A stretch of 64,000 nt of DNA, taken from assembly GCA_018672315.1 (NCBI GenBank), contig CP076053.1, positions 2,157,827 to 2,221,826 on the forward strand. Direction: 5' to 3'. Position 1 is the stretch's first letter, and each line of letters starts with the position of its first letter. The translations under genes and the position numbers were made by a program. Below are positions 7,955 to 20,212 of this stretch, piece by piece. The stretch comes from Nocardioidaceae bacterium. Lineage in GTDB: Bacteria; Actinomycetota; Actinomycetes; Propionibacteriales; Nocardioidaceae. The notes below the pieces were generated by a model. The model did no database searches and was not told the DNA's origin. It saw only the letters and a list, made by a program, of their open reading frames with translations.

Positions 7955-9403
7955 ATGCACCTGCCGGACCAGGCGCCCGAGCAGTCACGACACCGTGCCG
8001 CATCGTTGCGCTTCCGCCGCGCCCTCACCTTGATGGCGATGACCCTGGTGCTGCCGGGGTCCGCCCAGCTCGTCGCCGGCAACCGTCGCGTCGGCCGCAT
8101 CGCCGTTCGCACGGCCGCGACCATCGCCGCGACCGCCGTGCTGGTGCTGCTGCTCGGCGCGCTGTCCTCGGGCGCGGCGATCACGCTGCTCACGCAGGGC
8201 TGGATCCTCGGGCTCGTACGCCTCGGTCTCATGGGCCTCGCGGTCGGGTGGGTGCTGCTCTTCCTCGACGCCTGGCGCCTCGGGCAGCCGCTCGGGCTCG
8301 CCCAGCGCCAGCGGCTCGCGGTCACCGGGGTCAACGGCCTGCTCTGCTTCACCACCGCGGGCGCCCTGCTCTTCGGCGCCAACGTCGCGGGTGTCGCCCA
8401 GGGACTCGTCTCCGACGACGGCGTGCTGTCCTCCGGTGAGGCCTCCGAGCCGTGGGAGGGCCGCTACAACGTGCTGCTGCTCGGCGGCGACTCGGGCGCC
8501 GACCGCTGGGGCCTGCGGCCGGACTCGATCATGGTCGCGAGCATCGACGAGGAGACCGGGCAGACCGTGCTCTTCGGTCTGCCGCGCAACATGGCGGACT
8601 TCACCTTCCCCGAGGGGTCGGTCATGGCGCGGGAGTTCCCGCAGGGCTTCGACTGCGAGGGCTGCTACCTCAACTCGCTGGCCACGTGGGCGCGCGACAA
8701 CCACGAGATCTTCGGCTCCAAGAAGAGCGCCGGCATCGAAGCCACCCTCGAGGCCGTCGAGGGCATCACGGGCCTGCCGATCAACTACTGGGCGATGGTC
8801 AACCTGCGCGGCTTCCGCAACCTCGTCGACGCCGTCGGGGGCGTACGCCTCAACGTCACCCAGCCCATCCCCGTCGGCGGGGTCGGAGCCCCGATCGACT
8901 ACTACATCGAGCCCGGCGAGGACAAGCTGCTCGACGGCTTCGAGACGCTGTGGTTCGCCCGTTCCCGCGCCACCTCCGACGACTACTCGCGGATGGCGCG
9001 CCAGAAGTGCGTCCTCAACGCGATGGTCGAGCAGCTGGACCCGATGACCGTCGTGACCAGCTTCGGGGACATCGCCGAGGCGTCCAAGGCGATGGTCAAG
9101 ACCTCGGTGCCGGCCTCGGAGCTCTCGACCTTCGTGCCCCTGGCGATGAAGGCCCGCTCGCAGCCGATCCGTACGGTGTCCTTCGTGCCGCCGCTCATCG
9201 ACACGGGCAACCCCGACATCGCGCTGATCCACGAGCGCGTACGCCGCGCCCTGGGTGACAGTCCGCGTCCGGAGAAGAAGGCGGCCGTGCCGACCACGCC
9301 GCTCGACCCGAGCGCGGACGAGAACTCGACCGGCGGGTCGCTGGGCACCTTCGCCGACGGCTACGCCGCGAACGACTCCGACGACCTCGACTCGGTGTGC
9401 TGA
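7955..9403 (+). CDS. LCP family protein with multi-pass N-terminus
   Basis: 482 residues. Unlike the single-pass LCP protein at 3592-4905, the first ~140 residues hold about four hydrophobic segments, beginning with a conserved-looking LPGSAQLVAGNRRVGRIAVR. The extracellular LCP domain follows: NVLLLGGDSGADRWGLRPDS, VLFGLPRNMADF (the usual IPRD-like site reads LPRN here), and WFARSRATSDDYSRMARQ. It ends in an unstructured tail. Predicted to attach a lipid-linked glycan to peptidoglycan at the outer membrane face. Its stop overlaps the start of the next gene (GTG 9397-9399, TGA 9401-9403), so it belongs to the galactan operon and that polymer is the likely substrate. Confidence 0.88.
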   Translation: MHLPDQAPEQSRHRAASLRFRRALTLMAMTLVLPGSAQLVAGNRRVGRIAVRTAATIAATAVLVLLLGALSSGAAITLLTQGWILGLVRLGLMGLAVGWVLLFLDAWRLGQPLGLAQRQRLAVTGVNGLLCFTTAGALLFGANVAGVAQGLVSDDGVLSSGEASEPWEGRYNVLLLGGDSGADRWGLRPDSIMVASIDEETGQTVLFGLPRNMADFTFPEGSVMAREFPQGFDCEGCYLNSLATWARDNHEIFGSKKSAGIEATLEAVEGITGLPINYWAMVNLRGFRNLVDAVGGVRLNVTQPIPVGGVGAPIDYYIEPGEDKLLDGFETLWFARSRATSDDYSRMARQKCVLNAMVEQLDPMTVVTSFGDIAEASKAMVKTSVPASELSTFVPLAMKARSQPIRTVSFVPPLIDTGNPDIALIHERVRRALGDSPRPEKKAAVPTTPLDPSADENSTGGSLGTFADGYAANDSDDLDSVC

Positions 9404-11253
9404 GCGAGGGCGACGCGCACCGGGTCGTCGCCGTCGTCGTCACCTGGAACCGCCGCGAGCTGCTCGGGGAGGCCCTCGACGCCCTGGCGGCGCAGGAGCA
9501 CCCGCTCGAGCGTGTCGTGGTCATCGACAACGCCAGCGACGACGGCACCGCGGAGCTCCTCGCCCACCGGGCGCAGTCGGACCCGCTGCTGGACGTGCGC
9601 ACGCTCGCCGAGAACCTGGGCGGGGCCGGTGGGTTCGCCGCCGGCATCGCCCGGGCCCTGACCCACAGCCCCGACCTGGTCTGGCTGCTCGACGACGACA
9701 CCGTCCCCACCGCCACCGCGCTCGGTGCCGCGGTGACGGCCTGGCGTGACCACCCCGGCGACCCCCAGGGCCGACGACCGGCGGTGGTGGCCTCGCGGGT
9801 GGTGTGGACCGACGGGCGCGACCACCCGATGAACACCCCGCGCGAGAAGCCCGGGGTCAGCCGGGGCGAGCGCGCGGCGGCGGCGGCGGTCGGCTGCACG
9901 GCCGTGCGCTCGGCGTCCTTCGTCTCGATCCTGTGCGACGCCGCACGCGTCCGCGAGCGCGGCCTGCCCGTGGCCGACTACTTCCTGTGGAACGACGACT
10001 TCGAGTACTCCACGCGGCTCATCCGCGGTGGCTCCGGTCTCTGGTGCCCGGCCTCGGTCGTCGTGCACAAGACCAGGACGTTCGGCGCGACCGACGTCGA
10101 CCCCGGCGAGAGGTTCTTCTGGGAGGTCCGCAACAAGACCTGGATGTTCACCCGGTCGACGAGCCTCGCGCCGTCGGAGAAGCTGCTCTACGGCGCCTCG
10201 ACGGTGCGGCGGTGGGCGCGCACGTACGCCCGGTCCGCCGACCGTGCCACGCTGCGCCGCGGTCTCGTGCGTGGTCTGCGCGAGGGGTTCACGACGCAGC
10301 CCGCACCGACCGGTCGGCTCGTGGCGCACGCCCGGGAGTCCCGGGGCATCGGCCGGGACCTCGACGCCGGCGTGGCCTTCAGCCTCCTGATGAGCACGTG
10401 GGCCGGCGACCGGCCCGACTTCCTGCGCGAGGCGTTCCGCTCGGCGGTGGTCGACCAGACGCGTCGGCCCGCCGAGGTCGTGCTCGTCGAGGACGGTCCC
10501 GTGACCCCCGAGCTGGAAGAGGCCCTCACCGAGCTCGTCGCGCAGAGCCCGGTGCCGGTGCGACGGCTGCGGCTGCCCGCCAACGGCGGGCTCGGTCCTG
10601 CCCTGGACGCCGGGCTCGCCGCGTGTCGGCACGACGTCGTGGCCCGCATGGACACCGACGACCTGTGCGTCCCGGACCGGTTCGAGCGCCAGCTCCCGCT
10701 CATCGAGGCGGGCGCCGACATCGTCGGTGCCGGACTGGTCGAGTTCGGGGAGACGCCCGAGGACGTGGTGGGCCGTCGTACGCCTCCGACGGACCCGGCC
10801 GAGATCCGCCGTGTGATCCGCTTCCGCGACCCCTTCAACCACCCGACCGTGGTCTACCGCCGCGCCGCGGTCCTGGCGGCCGGTGGGTACACCGACATGC
10901 CGCTGATGGAGGACTACCTGCTCTTCACCCGCATGGTGGAAGCAGGCGCGGAGCCCGCCAACCTGGCCGAGCCGCTGGTCCTCTACCGCGTCGGCGCAGG
11001 CGCGTACGCCCGGCGCGGCGGGGGAGCTCTGCTGCGCTCCGAGCTCGCGCTGCAGCGTCGGTTCCGGCGCCTCGGACTGACCTCACGCCGCCAGTACGCA
11101 CGCAACGTGCTCGTCCGGGGCGGCTACCGCCTGGTGCCCGAGTCGGTGCGCCGCGCGGCGTACCGTCGGCTGCTGGCCAACCGCGGCGACGGGCCCGGCT
11201 CGCAGCCGTCCGCTCGCGGCGACCGCACGCCGATAGACTCCAGCCGCCCGTAG
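9397..11253 (+). CDS. Fused two-domain GT2 glycosyltransferase (GlfT1-like plus second GT2)
   Basis: 618 residues containing two family-2 glycosyltransferase domains. Domain 1 (about 8-260) resembles GlfT1, the enzyme that adds the first galactofuranoses to the linker: VVVTWNRRELL, DNASDDGT, ENLGGAGGF, WLLDDDTVP (DDD at 99-101), WNDDFEYSTRLI and the WEVRNKTWMF end. Domain 2 (about 327-560) is an independent GT2: SLLMSTW, VEDGP, ANGGLGPALDAGL, RMDTDDLCVPDRF (DTDD 419-422) and FNHPTVVYRR, like AmsE-type enzymes. Mycobacterial GlfT1 (Rv3782) is a single-domain protein of about 300 residues, so the fusion is notable. It sits between the LCP gene and glf, with coupled translation. Confidence 0.85.
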   Translation: MLSEGDAHRVVAVVVTWNRRELLGEALDALAAQEHPLERVVVIDNASDDGTAELLAHRAQSDPLLDVRTLAENLGGAGGFAAGIARALTHSPDLVWLLDDDTVPTATALGAAVTAWRDHPGDPQGRRPAVVASRVVWTDGRDHPMNTPREKPGVSRGERAAAAAVGCTAVRSASFVSILCDAARVRERGLPVADYFLWNDDFEYSTRLIRGGSGLWCPASVVVHKTRTFGATDVDPGERFFWEVRNKTWMFTRSTSLAPSEKLLYGASTVRRWARTYARSADRATLRRGLVRGLREGFTTQPAPTGRLVAHARESRGIGRDLDAGVAFSLLMSTWAGDRPDFLREAFRSAVVDQTRRPAEVVLVEDGPVTPELEEALTELVAQSPVPVRRLRLPANGGLGPALDAGLAACRHDVVARMDTDDLCVPDRFERQLPLIEAGADIVGAGLVEFGETPEDVVGRRTPPTDPAEIRRVIRFRDPFNHPTVVYRRAAVLAAGGYTDMPLMEDYLLFTRMVEAGAEPANLAEPLVLYRVGAGAYARRGGGALLRSELALQRRFRRLGLTSRRQYARNVLVRGGYRLVPESVRRAAYRRLLANRGDGPGSQPSARGDRTPIDSSRP

Positions 11254-11262
11254 ACGTCCTAG

Positions 11263-14533
<3,271 letters not shown>

Positions 14534-14537
<4 letters not shown>

Positions 14538-15451
14538 GCACCACCCACGCGGACGCGGGCGGCGAGAGACCGGCGTACGCCGACCTCCCCCTGCGCTCGC
14601 CCTCGCCCTCGGGCGGGCTGATCGAGGTCGCGCGACGCTGGTACCTGCTGCGCCTGATCGTGATGCGGCAGCTGGCGAAGCAGTACTCGGGGTCCTTCCT
14701 CGGCTTCTTCTGGTCCTACCTGCAGCCAGGCGTGCGCTTCGTCGTCTACTACTTCGCCATCGGCCTGGTGCTGCGCGTCGGCACGACCACGCCGAACTTC
14801 GCCATCCACCTCTTCACCGGGCTGGTCGCCGTCACCTTCTTCGTGCAGAGCTTCGGCCTCGGCACCCGCGCGATCCAGCAGAACCGGCAGCTGGTCTCCA
14901 AGATGGCGCTGCCGCGGGAGGTCTTCCCGATCTCGGCGGTGGTCGTCGCGGTCTTCCACACCGTCCCGATGCTGCTGTTCCTGACCGTGGCCTGCGGGCT
15001 GATCGGCTGGAACGGCGACTGGACGGGGGTGCTCGCTGTCTTCCTGGGGCTGGCGATGCTGACCGTCTTCGCGATCGGCACGGCCCTGCTCTTCAGCGCG
15101 CTGAACGTCTACTTCCGCGACTTTCAGAACATCGTCGCGACCATCACGCAGTTCATGCACTTCATGGTGCCGATGATCTACCCGTACTCGCGGCTCTCGG
15201 AGAGCTCGATCGGCGGCACCTGGATCGAGCAGCTCTACCTCGCCAACCCCGTCGCTCCCGCCGTGCTCCTGCTGCAGCGCGGCTTCTGGGACGGTGTCAG
15301 CGTGGGGGACCCGGCGTACGACTTCGCGGCGTCCTACCCGCCGCACCTGATCGAGCGGGGCTTGATCATGCTCGTGATCGGCCTGGTCTTCCTGGTCTTC
15401 AGCCAGTGGGTCTTCCGCCGCCTGGAGAACAAGTTCCCGGAGCGACTCTGA
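14534..15451 (+). CDS. wzm: ABC-2 type polysaccharide export permease (Wzm)
   Basis: 305 residues, GTG start inside the glfT2 stop (4-bp overlap). Six hydrophobic segments follow a cytoplasmic N-terminus that includes the amphipathic ARRWYLLRLIVMRQLAKQYSG, a pattern of ABC-2 permeases exporting O-antigen, teichoic acid or galactan. Together with the ATPase encoded next it should flip the lipid-linked galactan across the membrane, as Rv3783-Rv3781 do in mycobacteria. Ends with the basic tail FRRLENKFPERL. Confidence 0.93.
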
Positions 15452-16266
15452 TGAGCGGCACGACCGGCGGCGCCAGGCCGACCAGCATCGTCGTCGACCA
15501 CGCGTCCAAGGCCTTCACCCTGCGCTACCAGCGCAGCCTGAAGGACATGGTGGTGGCCCGGGCCCGGGGGCACCGCACCTCCGAGCGGTTCCTGGCCCTC
15601 GACGACGTCTCGTTCACGGTCGAGCAGGGCGAGTCGGTCGGTCTGATGGGGCTGAACGGGTCGGGCAAGTCGACCCTCCTACGCATGATCAACGGGGTGA
15701 TGCGGCCCGACGGGGGCGAGGTGCTCGTACGCGGCCACGTCGCCGGGCTGATCGCGACCGGTGCGGGCTTCCAGCCCCAGCTCTCGGGCCGCGACAACCT
15801 GTTCCTCAACGCCGCGATCCTGGGCATGTCCGCCAAGGAGACCAAGCGCAAGTTCGACGACATCGTCGAGTTCGCCGACATCGGCAAGTTCCTCGACACC
15901 CCGGTCTCGAACTACTCCTCGGGCATGGGAGCGCGGCTCGGCTTCGCCATCGCGATCCACGTGGACTCCGACGTGTTCCTCGCCGACGAGGTGCTCGCCG
16001 TGGGGGACCGGCCCTTCAAGAAGAAGTGCATGGAGCGCATGCAGGAGATCCGCACGTCCGGGCGCACGCTCTTCTACGTCAGTCACGCGCCGGCGTCGGT
16101 GCGCAAGATGTGCGACCGGGTGATCGTGCTGCAGAACGGCAAGGTCGGATTCGACGGCAGCGTCGACGAGGGCATCCGCTTCCTCGACTACGACGGTGAC
16201 GGCAAGGGGGCCCCCGAGGACCCCGACGACGACATGCCCGACGACGATTACGGCGCGGACGTCTGA
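15451..16266 (+). CDS. wzt: ABC transporter ATP-binding subunit for polysaccharide export (Wzt)
   Basis: 271 residues from the ATG at 15451, which overlaps the wzm stop (TGATGA). Walker A is GLNGSGKST (67-75), the signature motif is YSSGM (155-159, the form usual in Wzt/TagH proteins rather than LSGGQ), Walker B is VFLADE (175-180) and the D-loop follows at VLAVGD. An N-terminal insertion (SLKDMVVARARGHRTSERF) before the core strand is typical of teichoic-acid/galactan exporters. There is no carbohydrate-binding C-terminal domain; the protein ends in an acidic tail rich in Asp. It powers Wzm, and is the last gene of the coupled galactan operon. Confidence 0.94.
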   Translation: MSGTTGGARPTSIVVDHASKAFTLRYQRSLKDMVVARARGHRTSERFLALDDVSFTVEQGESVGLMGLNGSGKSTLLRMINGVMRPDGGEVLVRGHVAGLIATGAGFQPQLSGRDNLFLNAAILGMSAKETKRKFDDIVEFADIGKFLDTPVSNYSSGMGARLGFAIAIHVDSDVFLADEVLAVGDRPFKKKCMERMQEIRTSGRTLFYVSHAPASVRKMCDRVIVLQNGKVGFDGSVDEGIRFLDYDGDGKGAPEDPDDDMPDDDYGADV

Positions 16267-16394
16267 GGCGTCCGTTCTGCACCGATCGGCTGCGCGCCGG
16301 TCCGTAGACGCCCATGCTGTTCCTGGCAAGTCCTCCGGCGTGGCGAGCGGCGGGCCGCGAATTACAGCACTGTTGTTCTGAGGAATCGTTGCGA

Positions 16395-16416
16395 CACACC
16401 GTGTGACTGGTGTGAC
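16395..16416. promoter_or_regulatory. Candidate MtrA box upstream of amidase gene
   Basis: On the plus strand TGTGAC occurs at 16402-16407 and again at 16411-16416. Read on the other strand this is GTCACA-CCA-GTCACA, a direct repeat with 9-bp period. The published mycobacterial MtrA site is a direct repeat of GTCACA with a 3-base spacer (established knowledge). A short palindrome CACACCGTGTG (16395-16405) overlaps it. The site lies 42 bp before the start of a cell-wall amidase, the class of gene MtrA controls, and mtrA itself is in this window at 30208. Confidence 0.5.
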
Positions 16417-16458
16417 CTAGTGGGGCTCACGTGACTTCCCCCTCTCAGGAGTGCTCCT

Positions 16459-19416
16459 ATGTCCCCACGTCGGGAACAGCTCGTCGCGGCCTGTCAGCAG
16501 CTGCTGGTCGTCGGTGTCGTCGCCGCCGTCGCCGTGCCCGCGACCGCCATCGTCCAGCTCGACGTGGTCGGCCCCGCCGATGAGCGGACCGGGGCCGCCC
16601 CCGCGCTCGGGGTTCCGGGCGAGCGGGCTCTCGTCGCTCCCGCACCGGTCGACGTACGCGTCACCGAGCACGCCCTGACCGGGCGGTCGACCGCTGCCGC
16701 GCGGACACCGGCCGGACGCGCCGAGCGCATCCTGCACGAGGTCGCCGAGGCGCAGCACGCACACGAGCACGAGGGTGAGGGCGACCTGGTCCTGTCCTCG
16801 GCCACGACGGAGCCGACAGGCCCGGGGTCCGAGGAGGCCGTCGAGGACGTCGTCGACGACGTCGCCGAGGAGACCGAGCAGGAGCTGGCCGTGCTCAGCG
16901 AGCCGACCGAGGTCGCGGGACCCGCCACCGTCGGCGTCACCTGGGACCCCGAGACGACCTTCGACAAGGGCCAGATCAGCATCGCCGTACGCAGCCGCAG
17001 CGGTGAGGCGTGGTCGGACTGGACGGCGCTGTACTACGACCCCGCCCACGGGCCCGACCCCGAGTCGCCGGAGGCGGCGCAGGCGCGTCCGGGCACCGGG
17101 GAGCTCATCGTCGGTGACGTCGAGGAGGTGCAGGTCGCCGCGGCCACCGAGGACGGAGCGGTGCCCGAGGGCATGAGCCTCGCGGTGGTCGACCCCGGCA
17201 CCACCGAGGACGAGGTCGTCGAGGCCCCCGAGATCGACACCGCCGAGCTGGACTCCGCGAAGACCGGTGCGGAGGAGTCGTCCACCGAAGGCGCCGACCT
17301 CGAGCTCTCGGCGTCGTCAGCCCGGCTGCCCGAGACCTCGGTGACCCCGAAGCCGAAGATCTTCTCCCGCGCCCAGTGGGGCGCCAACGAGTCGATGCGT
17401 GACGCGTCGTCGCTGAGCTACTTCGAGGTGCACGCCGGCTTCGTGCACCACACCGTCAACGCCAACAACTACAGCCGGCGCGACGTGCCGGCGCTGATGC
17501 GCGGCATCTACGCCTACCACACGCAGTCCCGCGGCTGGTCCGACATCGGCTACAACTTCATCGTCGACCGCTTCGGCCGGATCTGGGAGGGGCGCGCCGG
17601 TGGCGTGGACCGTCCGGTGGTCGGGGCGCACACGCTCGGCTACAACGAGTACTCCTTCGCGATGTCGGCTCTCGGCAACTTCGAGGAGGTGCAGCCGCGC
17701 GAGAAGATGATCGACGCGTACGCCCGCCTGTTCGCCTGGAAGCTCTCGCTGCACGGCGTCTCGGCGTCCTCGACGAGCCAGTACGTCGGCTCGCGCACCT
17801 TCCCGGCCATCAACGGTCACCGCGACGCCGGCTCGACGGCGTGCCCCGGTCGCTTCCTGTACGCCCGGATCCCCGACATCCGGACGCGGGCGGCCGCCTA
17901 CCAGGCGAGCTTCACCGGCCGTGACCGCTCGGCGTCGGTGAGCGGCACCACCTGGCCGGACATCCTGCTGCGACGCAAGGGCGCCACCCGGATGCAGGTG
18001 CTGCCGACCGAGGGTCAGCTGCGGTTCGCGAAGGGGCGTACGGCGACCGACGCCCTCGAGGGCTACGACATCGTCACGCCCGTCGGGGACTTCGACGGGG
18101 ACGGTCTGGGCGACATGCTGGCCCGCGACGCGGACACGAGGCTGACGCGCGTGTTCACCGGTGACGGTGAGGGCGGGTACAGGCCGACGGACCGCACGCT
18201 GAAGACCTTCAAGCCGATGTCGGAGATCGCCGACGCCGGTGACATCGACGGCGACGGCAGGGCCGACGTGGTGGCCCGTCACCGCGACGGGCGGCTGTTC
18301 CTGCACCGCGGTCGCAACGGTGGCCTGCGCAAGCGGGTCCTCTTCACCGACCAGGCGACGCAGTACCGCGGAGTGCAGGGCGCAGGGGACATCGACGGCG
18401 ACGGCGACGAGGACCTGCTGGCACGCGACGGCGACGGCGCGGCGGTGGCCCTGCTGGGCAACGGTTCGCGGGGTCTCTCGACGGTCCGCCGCCTGCCCGG
18501 GTCCTGGAGCCAGTTCGACATCCTCGCCGCCGGCCACGACCTGACCGGCGACGGGCGCAGCGACGTGGTCGTGCGGCTCGGCTCGACCAAGAAGGTCTTC
18601 GTCTACCCGGTCGTGGGAGACATGCAGCTCGGCAGCCCGCAGGGGCCGTTCCGGACCGTCCGCGGCATCAGCCGGCTGTGGGTCGTCGGCGACGGTGGCC
18701 CGACCCAGCGTCTGGTGGGGCGCGAGGGCTCCCGTGCCATCAGCTTCGCGAGCAACGGTCGTCACAACGTCTCCGACGTGGTCACCACCAACGTCGACGT
18801 GAGCAAGGCCAACGCGCTGCTGAACGTCGGCGACTGGGACGGGGACGGCTACGGCGACGTCATCGTGCGCGAGCGTCGCTTCCTGAAGCTGTGGCGCGGG
18901 TCGGCGGACGGTCAGTTCGCCGGTCCGACGACGCTGAGCAAGAACTTCGCGAAGGTCCGCCTGCTCGCCCCGGCCGGGGACATGACCGGCGACGGTCGCC
19001 CCGACCTGATCGGGCAGCCCAAGGGCTCGGCCATGCGCATCTACCCCGGTGGCGGCTCGAGCGTCGGCGGCGGGTACGTCGCGCACTCCGCGATCGCCGG
19101 CAACCGCCAGGTGGTCGTGGGCCGCTGGAACGCCGACGGCGCGCCGGACTCCCTGGTCTCCCAGACCGACGGCAAGGTGCGGCTCTACCCGGGCAACGGT
19201 CCGGGCGGCCTGAAGTCGCCGCGCTCGGTCCGCGGCAACGTCAAGGGCATGAGCCGTCTGGTCGCGGTCGGCGACCTCGACAACGACGGCAGGCCCGACG
19301 TCGTCGGGCGCCAGAAGGGCAGCGGCATGCTGGTGCAGCTGACGCGCACCAAGAAGGGTCTGGGCCTGCCGCAGTACGTCGACGGCACCTACACGGACTA
19401 CGACCTCATCGGGTGA
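16459..19416 (+). CDS. Secreted N-acetylmuramoyl-L-alanine amidase with FG-GAP repeats
   Basis: 985 residues, ATG with CAGGAGTG upstream. An N-terminal hydrophobic stretch (about 14-32) is a likely signal peptide. Residues ~60-290 form an acidic, low-complexity and beta-rich region. The amidase_2/PGRP domain spans about 305-485: FSRAQWGANESM, Zn-ligand motif GFVHHTVNANNY, the GWSDIGYNFIVDRFGRIWEG core and the final ligands in NGHRDAGSTACPGRF. It should cut the amide between MurNAc and L-Ala. The C-terminal half carries at least seven Asp-rich calcium-type repeats (DFDGDGLGDM, DIDGDGRADV, DWDGDGYGDV, DLDNDGRPDV and others), predicted to form a beta-propeller. Rv3811, next to glf/glfT2 in M. 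tuberculosis, is a comparable amidase. Its end overlaps the convergent neighbour by 11 bp. Confidence 0.92.
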   Translation: MSPRREQLVAACQQLLVVGVVAAVAVPATAIVQLDVVGPADERTGAAPALGVPGERALVAPAPVDVRVTEHALTGRSTAAARTPAGRAERILHEVAEAQHAHEHEGEGDLVLSSATTEPTGPGSEEAVEDVVDDVAEETEQELAVLSEPTEVAGPATVGVTWDPETTFDKGQISIAVRSRSGEAWSDWTALYYDPAHGPDPESPEAAQARPGTGELIVGDVEEVQVAAATEDGAVPEGMSLAVVDPGTTEDEVVEAPEIDTAELDSAKTGAEESSTEGADLELSASSARLPETSVTPKPKIFSRAQWGANESMRDASSLSYFEVHAGFVHHTVNANNYSRRDVPALMRGIYAYHTQSRGWSDIGYNFIVDRFGRIWEGRAGGVDRPVVGAHTLGYNEYSFAMSALGNFEEVQPREKMIDAYARLFAWKLSLHGVSASSTSQYVGSRTFPAINGHRDAGSTACPGRFLYARIPDIRTRAAAYQASFTGRDRSASVSGTTWPDILLRRKGATRMQVLPTEGQLRFAKGRTATDALEGYDIVTPVGDFDGDGLGDMLARDADTRLTRVFTGDGEGGYRPTDRTLKTFKPMSEIADAGDIDGDGRADVVARHRDGRLFLHRGRNGGLRKRVLFTDQATQYRGVQGAGDIDGDGDEDLLARDGDGAAVALLGNGSRGLSTVRRLPGSWSQFDILAAGHDLTGDGRSDVVVRLGSTKKVFVYPVVGDMQLGSPQGPFRTVRGISRLWVVGDGGPTQRLVGREGSRAISFASNGRHNVSDVVTTNVDVSKANALLNVGDWDGDGYGDVIVRERRFLKLWRGSADGQFAGPTTLSKNFAKVRLLAPAGDMTGDGRPDLIGQPKGSAMRIYPGGGSSVGGGYVAHSAIAGNRQVVVGRWNADGAPDSLVSQTDGKVRLYPGNGPGGLKSPRSVRGNVKGMSRLVAVGDLDNDGRPDVVGRQKGSGMLVQLTRTKKGLGLPQYVDGTYTDYDLIG

Positions 19417-20149
19417 CGCGCTCCTGCTCGACCAGGTTCGCCGGCACGGGCTGACCGTGCCGGCGGACCAGCACCACTGATCCGGACCCCGCCAACGCCC
19501 CGCCCAGCACGTCGATTCCACGGTCCGAGCCGGGCGGGTCGTCGGCCAGGACGCGGTCGTCGTGGGGGCGGGCCAGCACGTCGGCGTGGGTGAGGACCGG
19601 CCCCGCGCCGGCGGGGTCGCGCCACGCCACGTCCTCGGCGGTCGGCGGGTCCAGCGGCACGTAGGCGTCGGGCATCGGGAGCACCTCGCGACCGAAGTCG
19701 AGCACGCCCGCCGGGAGCGTTCCGCAGGGGCCGGACATCGGCTTGAGGCTCAGGGCGAGCACGGGCACATCGCTGCCCGCGTACGCGTCGGCGTACGTCT
19801 CCGCGTCGGACTCCGCGCACGCGACCGCATCGACGGCGTCGACGTCTCCGACGGTGGCGCCCGGGGGCACCACCTCGATGCCCGCCCACCACGCGCCGCC
19901 GAGCAGCACCGAGGCCTGCCAGTGGGTACCGACGTCGAGCAGCAGGCGTGAGCCGCGCTCGAGGTCGAGCTCGTCGGTGAGCAGACCGGCGACCTTGGCC
20001 GCCCAGTTGACCCACGTGGTCGCCGACAGCTCGACCCGCTCACCGGTCGCGAGGTCGTAGAAGGTGACCAACGGGTCGCCCGGGGACGACCGCAGGCGGG
20101 CGGCGTACGCGTCGGGAAGGGTGGTGACGGCGACGGGGGAGGGGGCCAT
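19406..20149 (-). CDS. TIGR03089 family protein (AMP-binding-like)
   Basis: 247 residues from the ATG at 20149. Sequence such as DPLVTFYDLATGERVELSAT, TWVNWAAKVAGLLTDELDLE, RLLLDVGTHWQASVLLGGAW and AGIEVVPPG matches the N-terminal part of AMP-dependent synthetases but without the adenylate-forming signature or C-terminal lid. The family (as I know it) is restricted to actinobacteria and has no known function. In M. tuberculosis the counterpart Rv3268 also lies near the GDP-mannose pyrophosphorylase gene, here divergent at 20213. Confidence 0.82.
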   Translation of the reverse strand: MAPSPVAVTTLPDAYAARLRSSPGDPLVTFYDLATGERVELSATTWVNWAAKVAGLLTDELDLERGSRLLLDVGTHWQASVLLGGAWWAGIEVVPPGATVGDVDAVDAVACAESDAETYADAYAGSDVPVLALSLKPMSGPCGTLPAGVLDFGREVLPMPDAYVPLDPPTAEDVAWRDPAGAGPVLTHADVLARPHDDRVLADDPPGSDRGIDVLGGALAGSGSVVLVRRHGQPVPANLVEQERVTR

Positions 20150-20212
20150 GCCCCCACCGTAGGTGCGGCCGACGTGGCCGGTGGCCGCACCGGGCCTGGC
20201 ATCATGCGGGCC

